64,000 nt of DNA from Arion vulgaris (Eukaryota; Mollusca; Gastropoda; Stylommatophora; Arionidae): NCBI GenBank assembly GCA_020796225.1, contig CM036762.1, positions 18,709,286 to 18,773,285 of the forward strand, written 5' to 3'. The notes below the pieces were generated by a model. The model did not search any database. It was given only the letters and a program-made list of their open reading frames with translations, and was not told the origin of the DNA. The translations under genes and the position numbers were made by a program. Positions 24,201 through 31,153 of the stretch are shown here, one piece after another (position 1 is the stretch's first letter; every line of letters begins with the position of its first letter).

Positions 24201-27200
24201 TTGACTTGGCAAACAGTGTAAGTTGTAGACACAGACATCACTAAGAATTTCTTTATTGACATGATCCTTGTCCACTACGTTTAGGTCATTGGTTACACCA
24301 GATCATCCAGAATGTCGTCAGGAGAACAAAGTCTAGTATACTTCAGGTGCAGACAGCAGCTTCATAAAGCTTAGGTTTGGGACCACAACTATAATTAAAT
24401 AAGGTGACATGGTATCACTAGGATCAGGGAGCTTGCACTGACCAAGACCGTACTCCCCTTCATGTGGTGGTCCTGGAAAAAGATCGCTGTTTTTCTGCAA
24501 ATAATATTCCTTAAATACAGTGTCTATTGTCTTTTCCCAGGTGGATGTTGGAATTGGTTGTCCACTCTTGCCATTAAGCATAGGGGTGGGAGCTTTAACC
24601 CTCTGGACCCCACACCATTTTACACCAAATCACTTCCCAAATCCCAGCAAAGGAAAATAACCCACTGACATTCCACAGCATGTTTTTTTAAATTAATAAC
24701 AAAAAACTATTGACCCTAGGACACTCAAATTTGTGTCAGTGAACAAGAAAATGGACATAGTTTAAAAGGAAACTAAATTAAAATGAATACATAAAAAAGA
24801 ATGATTGAAAAATGCAGTAGAAGTTGGTAAGAAAAAAATTTGAAAAAAAAAAAAAATTTGACTCAACAGTTCAAGACAGTGTAGTCACCAAATGTCATAT
24901 ATCCAGGCTGGAATGGTACTTGGAGTAACATTCGCCTTTGCAGAGATGTATCTGGCAAATGTTACACCCGATACGCTTTCCTGGGCGTTTCTTGCTGCCA
25001 TCGGTGCTTTTCTGTTGCGGCACCAGAAACAGGATTTGCATTTGCCTGGCATGCGAATAAGGCGGTGCGCCGTCTGATTGCCAGTGACTGGTACATTTGT
25101 AGGCAAAAGGGGGGTTAGCTCTCCTCGTGACAATGTTGCCCTTCACGAGTGATGCACAGAGAGCAAGCCTGAAATCTATGTGGTCAATATCCTTAGCCTT
25201 TGGGTGTGGGCGATGCAGTGGAATAGATTATCCAGCTATTGACGATGGAAGTCTGTAAGAGAAAATTAAAGAGATATCTCCACCACTTAACAGACTTCCT
25301 TCCCACAGTGTAATATGAGCAAAGCTGGTCAAACTTATCCACGCCACCCATAGACTTATTATAGGATGCCACGGTTGATGGTACCTGCAACTCCCGTCTA
25401 CCACCAGGGGCACGACGTGATACTGTTGTCTCTCCTGGCGTAGTATTGGTGCTCAGCAAATTGACAATTCTCTTGTCCCTCCAGACAGTAGCCACAATAT
25501 TCCCTGTTGCCTGTATAATACGGAACATTTCTGCATTCGCTTTGTAGCAGTTGCTTTACAGTCAGCTGGCCAGCCCTTTCGATTTGGTCGTATTGTAGAG
25601 CACGAGTAGGTCTTCTTGTTGAGGAGATCCACCGCCAGCTGTAGAGAAGCGAAGTAATTATCATAATAAAAATGATGATATTTGTGAAGGTAAGGTTCTC
25701 CTACTTTGCAGACAACATAATGGCCTGATCCATATGGCATTGGATCATGAACCGCACCAACATAGACGTCGAAGTTTAGAAGGTAACCTGTAACCGAGTC
25801 CGCTGCACACCAGACCTTGATCCCCCAAGGGTTGGGCTTACCCTTGATATACTGTTTGAAATTAAGACGACCAGTGTAGGGAATCATAGCTTCATCAACA
25901 CTAATATCTCTGCCAGGGCGATAACATGAAGCTATGTTCCTTTTCACCATGTCGAGGAAAGGTCTTACTTTGTACAGCGGTCATAGTTCCTATGGCCTTT
26001 GGGGAACTGATTCCTCGAATCATTCAGGTGAAAGTACTGAGAAATTTTAGCAAATCTGTTTCTCGACATACATTTTGAAACCCCTACTTGATTCAATCGA
26101 TCATCTGTGCTCCAGTACATTTTGTACTGTGGCAAAACAACAATGCCCATCAAGATATTGATGTGCATATACAGACGAATCTCAGAAGGCGTTACAGGTA
26201 CCCAGTACTTGTCAACATTGCCGGTAGTTTCCTGACGTTGAACGGCATACAAGTTGGTCTGATCAACAGCTAACTGATAGAAGTCCTCATTAACTATCAG
26301 GCTAAAATAATCAAATGGATCAGCATTCCCTTTTAAGACGTGCACAGGCCCACAGTCTTCGACGAATGGCTCGACTTCAACTGGGGATGTGGCATCACAC
26401 CAACGATCACAGTTAAAAACCGGCAAAATAACGGTCTCCTCATCAGAACTTGAAGCCTCGTGGTCTGAATCAGAGAAAGGAACATCTATGTCACTTTCCA
26501 CATCAATAACACGAGTATCCTTTTCTAACTCGATGAAATGTCCGTGAAAAGATATATCAGAGCTGTCACTATCGTTGTCATAATTAGTAGCCATTTTCAG
26601 AAAATTTTTGAAATTTTTACCGACGAATTCAAAATTGGAGATAAAATACAGAACCTTTCAGTAGCACGTCCAGAGACTAAAAGAAAGTAGTTCCGTTAGT
26701 AAATGCCGGATGCGAAAGTCCGTTATAAAATTGGTTGATTAGTTGTAACGTAAAGCGAGTTACAAACTGACAGTAAAAAAAAGTCGTGTATTTTCGTGTT
26801 TGGGAAGGACTACTATATAAACAAAATCCCGGAGATTTTCGTTTCCGGGATCGATCCGGTTAATTTGCATTCCAGGGCCAGATGAGTCGCCCTTGTTGTG
26901 TTATATCCGTGTTTGTTTAGTGCGGTCTTGATATTGTCTATCCATCTTTTCTTAGTCTTCCCTTGTCTCTAGTACCTGATCTCTTTTATTGTATGCTGTT
27001 ATTGGTGGTTGGTTGTATTCCATTCTTAAATACATTAGTAATATAAATGGCAGTATGTATAAGCTGACTCGCTTGTATTTTGAAATTGTATATTTCCATC
27101 AGGTACTGGCTGAGTTGGTGGGATTTTCTGCTCAAGAGATTGTGACTATGCGACAAAGAATGAAAGCAGAACCACATTTGAAAGATGTTTTGAAAGAGGT

Positions 27201-28898
27201 AGGTACATACTTTGAAATCTGCGACAGTGTAGTGATTAATGCACTCACTTGCTTAGCAAGCAAGTGATTCCAGAATCAAATTCTGTAGTGAGTGTGGAAT
27301 TTGTTTCACTGTAATGGTTCTAGTGTTGAGCCAGGCTCAGTTAGTTACCAGAGAAACACTGGGAAGTAAAAGTGGTTGAAGTGATGTAGATCACATCACC
27401 CATCATGTGCTGTTGATCAAAGAAAAATATGGCTTCAACACTGTCTCCCCAATATACCTCATGGTTGGAAAATGGATTCCCCTCCACATTAGTCTACCTT
27501 GTCGTGGTTGGAGGGTTTGTGTATCTTGATGATCCTTCAGACTATGTCGATGGGAGTAACTTCTGACAGGCCTAACCAAGTCGGACAGACAGAAGACGAA
27601 AGGCCAGACCAAAGAGCTGGAAGCAGGATAGGACTCGCCAGCGAGTGATAAATGCTTTGACTTTAGTTCCTGTGGCTCGCTGGTTAAACACACTCCTATC
27701 TCTGCCCCTCAAGCATCCAGTTCTACATGTATAGTGTGTAATTCCATATTCTTTAAATTGTGGATCAATTCAACATCTTCCTCTTCTTTGCTTCGTTCTT
27801 ACGACCAATTTTAATCACTTTTTGTGATATGTTTGATCTTTGCCAAGAACGTGTATACGTTGCACATTGGTTTGGTAGGCCCTAAACATATAGACTTCTA
27901 CATGTTTAGGACATGTGCATCAGATTTCAGCCAAACATCCTTAGTCGCCTCTTACGACATGCATGGCAGGTAACAGTGGTTCTATTCTTTACATCCCAAA
28001 TTTGGGCCCGTAACCACTGGCGATTACCACTAGTGTCCCTTGCCATTCAGGCGCACCTTACTTGACTTAACCGAATAATCAGATCTGATAACATACTACA
28101 GTATAACTCCAGATGTTGTACTTTAAAGTGGGATTTTCTGTTAGTAAAATCTTATAGCTATCCAGTTGTACAAATTTGTTTCATGTTGGATAATATGCAT
28201 ACACTTTGTGGCCAAAATTTAGATGTGCCTGTCCTACATACCGTTGGCATAATGGCTCATGGTCTCGAAACAAACCACAGAGATCACAAGTTGTAAACTT
28301 GTTTGTTAAGAACAAACATCAACAAACAGCTTCTGAAAATCAGTTTCAAACATGCTCAAGATATGAGAAACATAGAAAAACTGATGTTTGTGTCATCTGT
28401 ATATTTACATTACCATTACATGTAAAGATTCTTTGGAGATACTAACAAACTTTGAACTGACCACCATTTTTTTGGGAACATATTCAAGTTGAAATTTCAG
28501 TTTGGAATATCTTGATTGCAATCCAGACACAACACAGTGAGAGATAGAACACAGCAGCAACCCGTATCAAATATTATAAGGAAATGAATGTGGAAATATT
28601 TATGTCATGTTCTTAGATCAGACGGAAAGAGACTCATGTTCGAGGGCTCATTTTGAGAACATGTAGTATGGTATCATATCTGATTATATCAAATCATATC
28701 AGATTACATGTTATATTTGCTTACTTTCTTATAATCGTAGGATTATCAAGTGCCAGAAAGTTGATTAACATATCATGTTTAATGGAGGTTGATGCTGTGT
28801 CAATGACAAGAAAACCAGTTGTTAAACGCTTGATCCCATTGTCAAGACAACATGTTCATGAACTTATCAACCGAGTGGAAAGACAGTGTTTGATCTAA
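6105..28898 (+). CDS. RMI1: RMI1, RecQ-mediated genome instability protein 1 (11 coding exons)
   Basis: Spliced CDS: 6105-6212, 7439-7585, 10128-10238, 11956-12075, 12967-13100, 13675-13963, 17498-18782, 19917-20002, 24104-24217, 27103-27202, 28741-28898. It totals 2652 nt, 883 residues, with all phases matching and GT-AG introns. RMI1 is the nuclear scaffold that binds TOP3A and BLM and promotes dissolution of double Holliday junctions. Visible parts: an N-terminal helical domain (residues 1-85; [13 protein letters not shown]), OB fold 1 (about 86-207; [28 protein letters not shown]), a long acidic/Ser-rich linker (about 208-735), and the C-terminal OB fold 2 (about 735-883; [23 protein letters not shown]) that in vertebrates binds RMI2. 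The linker makes it longer than human RMI1 (625 aa). The start has Kozak context CAACATGG. The exon 10 donor is the only uncertain junction. Confidence 0.93.
6345..6402 (+). repeat. 3' end of a family D SINE
   Basis: The stretch ACCGAAGTGCAATGA followed by an ATCAATCAGTCATT tail matches the 3' ends of the longer copies at 11390-11820 and 36680-37075. Only the last ~60 bp remain, directly left of a piggyBac derivative. Confidence 0.65.
6415..7256 (+). mobile_element. piggyBac-like deletion derivative (TTAA flanked) in RMI1 intron 1
   Basis: TTAA at 6411-6414 and 7257-7260 flanks termini CTTTTTCCGTG and, inverted, CTCTTTCCACG. A 70-codon acidic frame at 6726-6938 ([17 protein letters not shown]) looks like the start of a piggyBac-type transposase, but no catalytic domain follows. 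Non-autonomous, 842 bp. Confidence 0.72.
7439..7585 (+). CDS. RMI1: RMI1 coding exon 2
   Basis: 49 codons, phase 0 at both ends; acceptor CTGACCAG, donor CAG|GTCAGT. It carries [19 protein letters not shown], the best-conserved part of the N-terminal domain (human equivalent VFEQWLLTDLRDLEHPLLP). Confidence 0.93.
7690..8880 (+). pseudogene. LINE RNase H domain and 3' end, broken
   Basis: Within RMI1 intron 2. 8056-8451 reads through three RNase H signature blocks: VIYTDGS (first Asp), [13 protein letters not shown] (Glu) and ILSDSLSMI (second Asp). After an in-frame TGA at 8449 another frame gives [17 protein letters not shown] (last block). The domain is followed by a zinc-ligand-like tail ([11 protein letters not shown], about 8780). 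A shorter related tail occurs at 7690-7880. This is an I-clade-like LINE C-terminus with stops and frameshifts. Confidence 0.85.
9060..9775. repeat. LINE and SINE scraps in RMI1 intron 2
   Basis: About 9060-9290 on the - strand encodes a degenerate GNERADRL RNase H block of the same LINE type as 8056-8880. About 9340-9540 resembles the 3' part of SINE family F (TTCTTTGTGCAACACTCTC). 9570-9775 on the + strand encodes a basic LINE C-terminus ([18 protein letters not shown], then [12 protein letters not shown]). None has an intact frame. Confidence 0.6.
10128..10238 (+). CDS. RMI1: RMI1 coding exon 3
   Basis: 37 codons, phase 0; acceptor TTTTTGCAG, donor GCT|GTAAGT. It begins OB fold 1 ([18 protein letters not shown]; human INSLVDVSQPAYSQIQKL) and includes the [15 protein letters not shown] loop. 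In human RMI1 the equivalent insertion loop acts on the TOP3A gate. Confidence 0.92.
10500..10760 (+). repeat. Dispersed repeat (LINE 5' type) in intron 3
   Basis: Shares its order of words with 19288-19500: a CACACAAGCCAACC-like block, CCAGTGGTGTAG, then GGAAACTTT. It is a diverged partial copy of the same unidentified element. No coding signal. Confidence 0.5.
11390..11820 (+). repeat. SINE family D, near full length (~430 bp), tRNA-derived head
   Basis: The head has a box-A-like GTGTAGACGTTAGG and a box-B-like GGTTCGCTCC. The body contains GAGATCGAGTTCCTAGTC and GATGGATGATAAAAC, and the end contains ACTCACCGAAGTGCAATGA with an ATCAATCAATCA tail. It aligns along its length with 36680-37075. 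It lies just upstream of exon 4, so a long open frame here (11536-12099) is an accident of SINE plus exon. Confidence 0.82.
11956..12075 (+). CDS. RMI1: RMI1 coding exon 4
   Basis: 40 codons, phase 0; acceptor TTTTCAG, donor [25 protein letters not shown] and [19 protein letters not shown] form the heart of OB fold 1. They align without gaps to human [27 protein letters not shown], the TOP3A-binding OB fold. Confidence 0.95.
12183..12312 (+). repeat. SINE family C (short form)
   Basis: About 130 bp starting TACCTGTCCTACACGCCG and ending AATAAATGCAAAGAATAGG. It shares its 3' part (CACAGATCACAAA..GTG) with SINE families A and B but has a different head. Related copies: 22253-22385, 28215-28325 and 43105-43230. 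Confidence 0.65.
12967..13100 (+). CDS. RMI1: RMI1 coding exon 5
   Basis: 134 nt, enters in phase 0 and leaves in phase 2 (AT|GTAAGT splits a Met codon). Acceptor GTTATCAG. It ends OB fold 1 with [17 protein letters not shown], matching human LLKPENVKVLGGEVDAL. Confidence 0.94.
13160..13425 (+). repeat. SINE family B
   Basis: Begins near GCCAGTGTGGTGCCAGGG. It contains the shared core GGCATGTCATAAGAGGCGAC, a CTAGCAAATAAAAGCGTC block, GATCACATACAAATCACAAAG and a final AAGAAGAAGG. Several other copies lie in this window. Confidence 0.82.
13675..13963 (+). CDS. RMI1: RMI1 coding exon 6
   Basis: 289 nt; takes up the split Met codon and leaves in phase 0 (CAG|GTACTA). It encodes the basic, probably disordered first part of the linker (residues about 207-303; [21 protein letters not shown] region). 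Its last ~30 nt resemble the tandem array that fills the intron just after it. Confidence 0.88.
13964..14640 (+). repeat. 48-bp tandem array in intron 6, split by a SINE
   Basis: A regular 48-bp unit containing TTATTGAGACAAATGTTTAA repeats 5-6 times at 14313-14580. Diverged units lie on both sides: 13964-14040 (AGAACAGATACTGAG) and 14590-14640 (GGAACAGGCACTTAGACG). A family B SINE (14049-14305) sits inside. 48 is divisible by 3, so a spurious 112-codon frame with a 16-residue repeat appears on the - strand. It is not a gene. Confidence 0.85.
14049..14305 (+). repeat. SINE family B inserted in the 48-bp array
   Basis: Starts GCCAGTGTGTTGCCGGGC and has the core GGCATGTCGAAAGATGCGAC and GGATCACATACAAATCC. 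It ends near ATTCAAGGAAGAAGG. Flanked by diverged array units, so it inserted after the array had begun to form. Confidence 0.82.
14860..15100 (+). repeat. Dispersed repeat piece (same element as 19600-19730 and 54854-55850)
   Basis: Contains GGGCAGGTGATGCTCATCAG, GTTGCTACCCTGAAAGAAAA and AGCAACCTGCTGCC, then GGCTGGGACAGC. The same words occur in order near 19650-19690 and, inverted, at 54860-54950. Probably the 5' region of a non-LTR element; no domain visible. Confidence 0.55.
15496..15745 (+). repeat. SINE family B inside a LINE
   Basis: Starts CCCATATGTTGCCGGGGC and has the core GGCATGTCGTAAGAGGCGAC and CACATACAAAGAGTGG. It ends AAAGAAGAAAAAGAA. It separates the RT QGC motif from the YADD motif of the host LINE. 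Confidence 0.82.
15850..16372 (+). mobile_element. Chimeric retro-insertion: SINE A head joined to a LINE 3' tail
   Basis: Flanked by a perfect 10-bp target duplication GAAATCGGGT (15840-15849 and 16373-16382). The first ~128 bp are the family A SINE head and core. After about 15978 the sequence changes, and 16060-16349 encodes a LINE C-terminus ([20 protein letters not shown], then [12 protein letters not shown]). It ends in AGAAGAAGAAAGAA. One TSD around both halves shows that they integrated as one unit. Confidence 0.8.
17073..17330 (-). pseudogene. RTE-like LINE C-terminal fragment
   Basis: On the - strand the frame 17306-17073 reads [20 protein letters not shown], then [16 protein letters not shown]. 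This is the conserved C-terminal block of RTE-type LINE ORF2 proteins. It is truncated on both sides and lies in RMI1 intron 6. Confidence 0.78.
17498..18782 (+). CDS. RMI1: RMI1 coding exon 7 (large linker exon)
   Basis: 1285 nt, phase 0 in, phase 1 out; acceptor TTTCCTCAG, donor AAG|GTAAGT. It encodes residues 304-731, acidic and Ser/Asn-rich, and so probably disordered. It opens with six EIDALD/E hexapeptides, then [11 protein letters not shown], and near its end has CSVIDDDC (621-628) and CLIIDDDC (641-648). Those two have the hydrophobic-plus-acidic form of SUMO-interacting motifs. Vertebrate RMI1 also has one large exon and a poorly conserved linker here. The long open frame between good splice sites is the main evidence. 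Confidence 0.92.
17552..17659 (+). repeat. RMI1: 18-bp in-frame tandem repeat coding EIDAL[D/E] x6
   Basis: Six copies of GAGATTGATGCTCTGGAT, nearly identical, in the RMI1 frame. Unit length is a multiple of 3, so copy-number change keeps the frame. A degenerate seventh unit (EIDLE) precedes it. Confidence 0.93.
18920..19245 (+). repeat. LINE RNase H-tail fragment expanded into a 40-bp tandem array
   Basis: 18930-19060 encodes the region after the RNase H domain ([20 protein letters not shown]). Its last part then repeats with an exact 40-bp period (GGTCTATCTGTCAGACTGCA start, from 19021) 5-6 times to 19245. Located in RMI1 intron 7. Confidence 0.85.
19288..19735 (+). repeat. Dispersed repeat, probable LINE 5' region
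   Basis: G/C-richer than its surroundings. The first half matches 10500-10760 and the second half (AACCTGCTGCCTTGCAGGTC, GGCTGGGACAGCC) matches 14860-15010 and the inverted 54860-54900. This links all of these as parts of one element. No protein domain is recognised. Confidence 0.6.
19917..20002 (+). CDS. RMI1: RMI1 coding exon 8
   Basis: 86 nt; completes the split codon (G|AT = Asp) and ends in phase 0 at AAG|GTAAAG. Acceptor [27 protein letters not shown] matches the start of the C-terminal OB fold (human [21 protein letters not shown]). Confidence 0.93.
20320..20575 (+). repeat. 25-bp minisatellite in intron 8
   Basis: About ten copies of a unit containing CCCAATTGTTTCTTCTCAGA. Three forward frames stay open through it (repeats of [14 protein letters not shown] and similar), producing spurious ORFs. 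Confidence 0.9.
20663..20915 (-). repeat. SINE family A, complete with 12-bp TSD
   Basis: Reverse-strand copy flanked by TTTATCTTTACT at 20651-20662 and 20916-20927. It contains the inverted forms of the family A head (CACTCGGGC) and tail (CTTCTTTTGCATTTGTTC). Confidence 0.88.
21080..21735. mobile_element. 656-bp foldback MITE flanked by TTAA
   Basis: The two halves are inverted copies of each other over about 300 bp per arm. The ends read GACTCTGGTCTTGAAA and, inverted, GATTCGGTCTTGAAAA. Inner matches include CCATGGAAACAATACAAAATG and CTCTAAGGTG/CACCTTAGAG. The centre (about 21370-21440) holds a further short A/T-rich hairpin. TTAA at 21076-21079 and 21736-21739 suggests mobilisation by a piggyBac-type transposase. 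No coding sequence. It lies in RMI1 intron 8. Confidence 0.88.
21852..22110 (+). repeat. SINE family A, diverged, with long GAA tail
   Basis: Head GGCCGCTCGAGTGGTTACC, core partly deleted (CACACGTCGTAAAAGG), GATCAAACATATCACAAAG, and a tail of repeated AAGAAG. It is older than the copies at 4954 and 42622, judging by substitutions and indels. Confidence 0.82.
22253..22385 (+). repeat. SINE family C (short form)
   Basis: TATATGCCTGTCCTACATGC head, CACAGATCACAAATAGTG, and AAGAAGAAGG tail. It lies directly left of a mariner element. Confidence 0.65.
22394..23689 (+). mobile_element. mariner element (1296 bp) in RMI1 intron 8
   Basis: Imperfect terminal repeats contain GTCAATAAGTAAG (left GAGTCAATAAGTAAGCCACA; right, inverted, AAGTCAATAAGTAAGTCACA). 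TA is duplicated at 22392-22393 and 23690-23691. Size and structure are those of a full-length mariner. Confidence 0.9.
22551..23594 (+). pseudogene. mariner transposase, multiply frameshifted
   Basis: Starts [16 protein letters not shown] and ends [13 protein letters not shown] at 23592. The expected DD34D landmarks appear in different frames: [15 protein letters not shown] (first Asp, about 23015), [14 protein letters not shown] (second Asp, about 23300) and [12 protein letters not shown] (third Asp, about 23385). Stops and frameshifts in the helix-turn-helix region (22640-22850) and around 23100-23280 show that it cannot make active transposase. Full length compared with the ~345 aa family norm. 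Confidence 0.9.
23785..24030 (+). repeat. SINE family F (tRNA-derived head)
   Basis: The head has GTGGTTACGCAGTTTGCC and box-B-like GGGTTTGAATCCAGA. The body contains GGGAGTTCATGCTTTGTGCA and the end ACCTGGTGCAATGCAGTCAA. It aligns with 32250-32475 and 50975-51230, and inverted with 35490-35700 and 63125-63360. Confidence 0.78.
24104..24217 (+). CDS. RMI1: RMI1 coding exon 9
   Basis: 38 codons, phase 0; acceptor CTTCCAG, donor [29 protein letters not shown] and [12 protein letters not shown] are the core strands of OB fold 2 (human [34 protein letters not shown]). Confidence 0.95.
24599..26859 (-). mobile_element. piggyBac element (2.26 kb) in RMI1 intron 9
   Basis: Flanked by TTAA at 24595-24598 and 26860-26863, with CCCTCTGG at the left end. 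It encloses a piggyBac transposase on the - strand. The right end is less similar to the left than expected for 13-bp TIRs, so the ends have diverged or the precise limit is slightly off. Confidence 0.82.
24895..26594 (-). pseudogene. piggyBac transposase, near full length with at least two frameshifts
   Basis: Frame 1 (26594-25965) starts [13 protein letters not shown], acidic, and runs into [14 protein letters not shown] and [20 protein letters not shown] 1-nt shift near 25970 moves it to 25950-25453, with [12 protein letters not shown] (catalytic Asp region) and FYYDNYFAS (second Asp region). A second shift near 25520 leads to [16 protein letters not shown] and [19 protein letters not shown] (25528-25193, third Asp region). 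The Cys/His-rich end ([20 protein letters not shown]) stops at about 24895. All the usual DDD blocks are present, so the copy died recently. Confidence 0.9.
27103..27202 (+). CDS. RMI1: RMI1 coding exon 10
   Basis: Acceptor [22 protein letters not shown] matches human ILTSLIGFSVPEM in OB fold 2. The next exon needs phase 1, which the donor at 27203 (GTACAT) provides, giving [11 protein letters not shown]. The stronger-looking donor at 27199 (GAG|GTAGGT) would shift the next exon into a stop. The end is therefore 27202 by phase, with 27198 the alternative. Confidence 0.82.
27212..27420 (+). repeat. SINE family G (tRNA-like head)
   Basis: GTGTAGTGATTAATGCACTC head, then GCTCAGTTAGTTACCAGAGA and AACACTGGGAAGTAAA. 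The same order is found at 62605-62830. Immediately follows exon 10. Confidence 0.65.
27470..27783. repeat. LINE-derived scrap in intron 10
   Basis: TAGTCTACCTTGTCGTGGTT and TTGATGATCCTTCAGACTAT are a dispersed-repeat signature with no protein domain. 27685-27785 is related to 4425-4545. Confidence 0.45.
27784..28025 (-). repeat. SINE family A, reverse copy
   Basis: Inverted tail (CTTTGCTTCGTTCTTACGAC), inverted core (GTCGCCTCTTACGACATGC) and inverted head (TTTGGGCCCGTAACCACT). Slightly shortened at the head. Confidence 0.85.
28215..28325 (+). repeat. SINE family C fragment
   Basis: GATGTGCCTGTCCTACATAC head, CACAGAGATCACAAGTTG; the tail is replaced by AACAAACATCAACAAAC. Confidence 0.55.
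28741..28898 (+). CDS. RMI1: RMI1 terminal coding exon 11
   Basis: Acceptor TTATAATCGTAG at 28740; 158 nt to the TAA at 28896-28898. [38 protein letters not shown] aligns to the human C-terminus [35 protein letters not shown] and ends at about the same point. The last eight codons ([12 protein letters not shown]) belong to the first unit of the downstream minisatellite. Confidence 0.9.
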
Positions 28899-30655
28899 TT
28901 ATGAATGAACGAGTTGAAAGACAGTGGTTGATCTAATTATGAATGAACAAGTTGAAAGGCAGTGGTTGATCTAATTATGAATGAACAAGTTGAAAGGCAG
29001 TGGTTGATCTAATTATGAATGAACAAGTTGAAAGGCAGTGGTTGATCTAATTATGAATGAACAAGTTGAAAGGCAGTGGTTGATCTAATTATGAATGGAC
29101 AAGTTGAAAGGCAGTGGTTGATCTAATTATGAATGACAGTTGAAAGGCAGTGGTTGATCTAATTATGAATGAACGAGTTGAAAGGCAGCGGTTGATCTAA
29201 TTATGAATGGACAAGTTGAAAGGCAGAGGTTGATCTAATTATGAATGAACAAGTTGAAAGGCAGTGGTTGATCTAATTATGAATGAACAAGTTGAAAGGC
29301 AGTGGTTGATCTAATTATGAATGAACAAGTTGAAAGGCAGTGGTTGATCTAATTATGAATGAACAAGTTGAAAGGCAGTGGTTGATCTAATTATGAATGA
29401 ACAAGTTGAAAGGCAGTGGTTGATCTAATTATGAATGAACAAGTTGAAAGGCAGTGGTTGATCTAATTATGAATGAACAAGTTGAAAGGCAGTGGTTGAT
29501 CTAATTATGAATGAACAAGTTGAAAGGCAGTGGTTGATCTAATTATGAATGAACAAGTTGAAAGGCAGTGGTTGATCTAATTATGAATGAACAAGTTGAA
29601 AGGCAGTGGTTGATCTAATTATGAATGGACAAGTTGAAAGGCAGTGGTTGATCTAATTATGAATGGACAAGTTGAAAGGCAGCGGTTGATCTAATTATAA
29701 ATGGACAAGTTGAAAGGCAGCGGTTGATCTAATTATGAATGGACAAGTTGAAAGGCAGTGGTTGATCTAATTATGAATGAACGAGTTGAAAGGCAGCGGT
29801 TGATCTAATTATGAATGGACAAGTTGAAAGGCAGAGGTTGATCTAATTATGAATGGAACGAGTTGAAAGGCAGTGGTTGATCTAATTATGAATGAACGAG
29901 TTGAAAGACAGCGGTTGATCTAATTATGAATGAACGAGTTGAAAGGCAGTGGTTGATCTAATTATGAATGGACAAGTTGAAAGGCAGTGGTTGATCTAAT
30001 TATGAATGGACAAGTTGAAAGGCAGTGGTTGATCTAATTATGAATGAACGAGTTGAAAGACAGTGTTTGATCTAATTATGAATGAACGAGTTGAAAGGCA
30101 GTGGTTGATCTAATTATAAATGGACAAGTTGAAAGGCAGCGGTTGATCTAATTATGAATGGACAAGTTGAAAGGCAGCGGTTGATCTAATTATGAATGGA
30201 CAAGTTGAAAGGCAGCGGTTGATCTAATTATAAATGGACAAGTTGAAAGGCAGCGGTTGATCTAATTATAAATGGACAAGTTGAAAGGCAGCGGTTGATC
30301 TAATTATGAATGAACAAGTTGAAAGGCAGCGGTTGATCTAATTATGAATGAACGAGTTGAAAGGCAGCGGTTGATCTAATTATGAATGAACGAGTTGAAA
30401 GGCAGCGGTTGATCTAATTATGAATGGACAAGTTGAAAGACAGCGGTTGATCTAATTATGAATGGACAAGTTGAAAGACAGCGGTTGATCTAATTATGAA
30501 TGGACAAGTTGAAAGACAGCGGTTGATCTAATTATGAATGAACAAGTTGAAAGACAGCGGTTGATCTAATTATGAATGAACGAGTTGAAAGGCAGCGGTT
30601 GATCTAATTATGAATGAACAAGTTGAAAGGCAGCGGTTGATCTAATTATAAATGG
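28871..30655 (+). repeat. 38-bp minisatellite (~47 copies) founded on the RMI1 stop-codon region
   Basis: The unit is 38 bp and contains GGTTGATCTAATTATGAATG, with the period checked from successive TGATCTAATT positions (28891, 28929). The first unit starts inside the RMI1 frame (CGAGTGGAAAGACAGTG) and includes its TAA. Variants alternate in blocks: AACAAG, AACGAG or GGACAAG; AGGCAGTGG, AGGCAGCGG or AGACAGCGG. A few units differ in length. If the RMI1 mRNA is polyadenylated beyond it, the array forms a 1.75 kb 3' UTR. Confidence 0.95.
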
Positions 30656-31153
30656 TTAGTTATTTAATTTTATATACTCTTAGTTATGAAATTATTTGTT
30701 TCAGTAAGAAAGGGACTTCAATTTTCTAATATATTTTGCCCTGTAACAGTCAAGGTTGTACTATTTTCCTTGTATCAAATAGTCAAGTTTGTACTAATCT
30801 CCCTGTAGTTCTATCTCATGGGAGACTTGTTTGAACAGTGAATATTAGACACACTGAAGATGGTAAGACTAAATTCCATCCTAGAAATCAGTCAAAGGCC
30901 TTCTACAGGCTCCCCAATAGCAAGGATCGGACAAGCCTTACTTTTTGGTGAAGACTTTGCATCACTTCCTTGTAAGACAACCTGGTAACAGACTAGTCTG
31001 GTTAATGAACAGTTTGTCATGTTCTCCACCAGATTAGTTGTGTTACCAAGATAGAATGTCATAGATACATTCAAACAGTTTTTGGTCAATATATTTCCTA
31101 ACAGAAACATTTCTTTATCAATGAAATGAATTTTAATTCATTAGTTTCTTTAA

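Noticed and set aside
28653..28740. Upstream extension of the open frame before RMI1 exon 11
   Set aside because: It is intron sequence; the acceptor at 28740 and homology both begin the exon at 28741.
28871..30655. CRISPR-like array of regular repeats
   Set aside because: Units are directly tandem with no unique spacers, the genome is eukaryotic and no cas-like gene is present.
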